DNA of 64,000 nt, taken from NCBI RefSeq assembly GCF_900112845.1, contig NZ_FONG01000008.1, positions 62,001-126,000 on the forward strand, in the 5' to 3' direction. The stretch is from Actinacidiphila alni (GTDB taxonomy: Bacteria; Actinomycetota; Actinomycetes; Streptomycetales; Streptomycetaceae). Shown one piece after another: positions 62,929 through 64,000 of this stretch (position 1 is its first letter; the number at the start of each line of letters is the position of its first letter). The notes under the pieces were generated by a model that was given only the letters and a program-made list of their open reading frames with translations, searched no databases and was not told the DNA's origin. A program made the translations under genes and the position numbers.

Positions 62929-64000
62929 GTGAGCAGCGCCGACACCGCCCCGGAGAGCAGTACAGCCCTGCGAGCCGACATCCGCCGCCTGGGAGAACTG
63001 CTCGGCGGCACGCTGGTAAGGCAGGAAGGCCAGGAGCTTCTCGATCTCGTCGAACGGGTCCGTGCCCTGACCCGTTCCGACGGCGAGGCAGCCGCCGCCC
63101 TCCTCGGCGACACCGATCTGGAGACCGCCGCCAAGCTGGTCCGCGCCTTCTCCACCTACTTCCACCTGGCCAATGTCACCGAGCAGGTGCACCGCGGCCG
63201 TGATCTGCGCGAACGCCGCGCACAGGAGGGCGGCCTGCTCGCCCAGACCGCCGACCTGCTCAAGGACGGCGACCCCGAGCACGTACGCGAGACGGTCAAG
63301 AACCTCAATGTGCGGCCGGTGTTCACCGCGCACCCGACCGAGGCCGCGCGGCGCAGCGTGCTGAACAAGCTGCGCCGGATCGCCGAACTGCTGGACGACA
63401 CCACCGGCCTGGTGGCGGGCGACCGGCGGCGCGCGGACCTGCGGCTGGCGGAGAACATCGACCTGCTGTGGCAGACCGACGAGCTGCGGGTGGTCCGCCC
63501 GGAGCCCGCGGACGAGGCCCGCAACGCCATCTACTACCTGGACGAGCTGCACTCGGTCGCGGTCGGCGACGTGCTGGAGGACCTGGCGGCCGAGCTGGAG
63601 CGGGTCGGGGTGCCGCTGCCGGCCGAGACCCGCCCGCTGACCTTCGGCACCTGGATCGGCGGCGACCGGGACGGCAATCCGAACGTCACCCCGCAGGTCA
63701 CCTGGGACGTGCTGATCCTGCAGCACGAGCACGGCATCACCGACGCGCTGGACATGGTCGACGTACTGCGCGGCTCGCTGTCCAACTCCATCCGCAACTG
63801 CGGCGCGAGCACCGACCTGCTGGACTCGCTCGCCACCGACCTGGTGGCGCTGCCCGAGATCAGCCCGCGCTACAAGCGGCTGAACGCCGAGGAGCCGTAC
63901 CGCCTCAAGGCGACCTGCATCCGGCAGAAGCTCGTCAACACCCGCGAACGCCTGGCCGGCGGCACTCCGCACGTCCCCGGCCGCGACTACCTGGGCAGCG
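62929..64000 (+). CDS. ppc: Phosphoenolpyruvate carboxylase, N-terminal part (cut by window end)
   Basis: The reading frame runs from the GTG at 62929, with AAGGAG at 62915-62920, off the window end: about 357 residues of an enzyme of roughly 900. Motifs: catalytic histidine in FTAHPTEA (H135) and GTWIGGDRDGNPNVT, with R/K elements in ATCIRQKLVNTRERLAGG. Reaction: PEP + bicarbonate to oxaloacetate + phosphate (anaplerosis), cytoplasmic. The end is truncated only because the window stops. Confidence 0.96.
   Translation, partial: MSSADTAPESSTALRADIRRLGELLGGTLVRQEGQELLDLVERVRALTRSDGEAAAALLGDTDLETAAKLVRAFSTYFHLANVTEQVHRGRDLRERRAQEGGLLAQTADLLKDGDPEHVRETVKNLNVRPVFTAHPTEAARRSVLNKLRRIAELLDDTTGLVAGDRRRADLRLAENIDLLWQTDELRVVRPEPADEARNAIYYLDELHSVAVGDVLEDLAAELERVGVPLPAETRPLTFGTWIGGDRDGNPNVTPQVTWDVLILQHEHGITDALDMVDVLRGSLSNSIRNCGASTDLLDSLATDLVALPEISPRYKRLNAEEPYRLKATCIRQKLVNTRERLAGGTPHVPGRDYLGS

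Overview
The window is high-GC actinobacterial chromosome, almost certainly Streptomyces. The third-position GC bias, the AGGAGG-type ribosome sites, a tRNA-Leu with anticodon UAA (bldA), two resuscitation-promoting factors (one behind a c-di-AMP riboswitch), a CYP107-type P450, a chitinase with a DasR-like operator and the overall gene order all point there. From memory, the order matches the S. coelicolor chromosome around ndh - ppx - divIC - eno - rpfA - mfd - ppc (roughly SCO3073 to SCO3127). The window ends inside ppc.

Layout. 0.1-5.4 kb: LysR regulator, MMPL exporter, MatB-like malonyl-CoA synthetase and a small membrane protein. 5.9-15.0 kb: cystathionine beta-synthase, an SGNH hydrolase, thiolase, small conserved proteins, a Bax-inhibitor-1 protein and a repeat-rich cytoplasmic protein. 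15.1-20.2 kb: a prim-pol protein, the bldA tRNA, a DinB-like protein, cyclopropane fatty acid synthase and type II NADH dehydrogenase with two Rex-like operators upstream. 20.6-24.5 kb: a divergent pair that looks inserted between ndh and ppx, an HTH-NACHT-LRR-like STAND ATPase (a bacterial NLR) and a SAM methyltransferase with an unusual N-terminal extension. 24.5-34.4 kb: ppx, DUF501, divIC, eno, rpfA, a second Rpf, P450, a Uma2 protein, mazG and a SurA-like lipoprotein. 34.7-44.7 kb: a 1181-residue HEAT-like protein, a secreted HNH lipoprotein, two tandem DUF2079 membrane proteins, a beta-propeller protein and a GH19 chitinase. 44.9-52.1 kb: mfd and a MacB-like ABC transporter. 52.5-59.8 kb: a cluster of polymorphic-toxin and immunity domains (SUKH-3, YwqJ-type deaminase, WHH nuclease fold fused to SUKH, and a 1007-residue protein joining an Imm35-like domain, low-complexity repeats, a deaminase-like domain and SUKH-4) around two paralogous lipoproteins. 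60.1-64.0 kb: a DivIVA-like coiled-coil protein, a histidine kinase without a visible partner, and the start of ppc.

Most of the window is conserved housekeeping and developmental core. The two regions most likely to hold under-described biology are the NACHT/methyltransferase pair (20.6-24.5 kb) and the intracellular deaminase/nuclease/SUKH cluster (52.5-59.8 kb). Two further points are worth checking: several genes have short tandem duplications that include their stop codons, and several long, exact inverted repeats lie between genes. Domain names were assigned by reading the sequence and recalling families; no database search was run.
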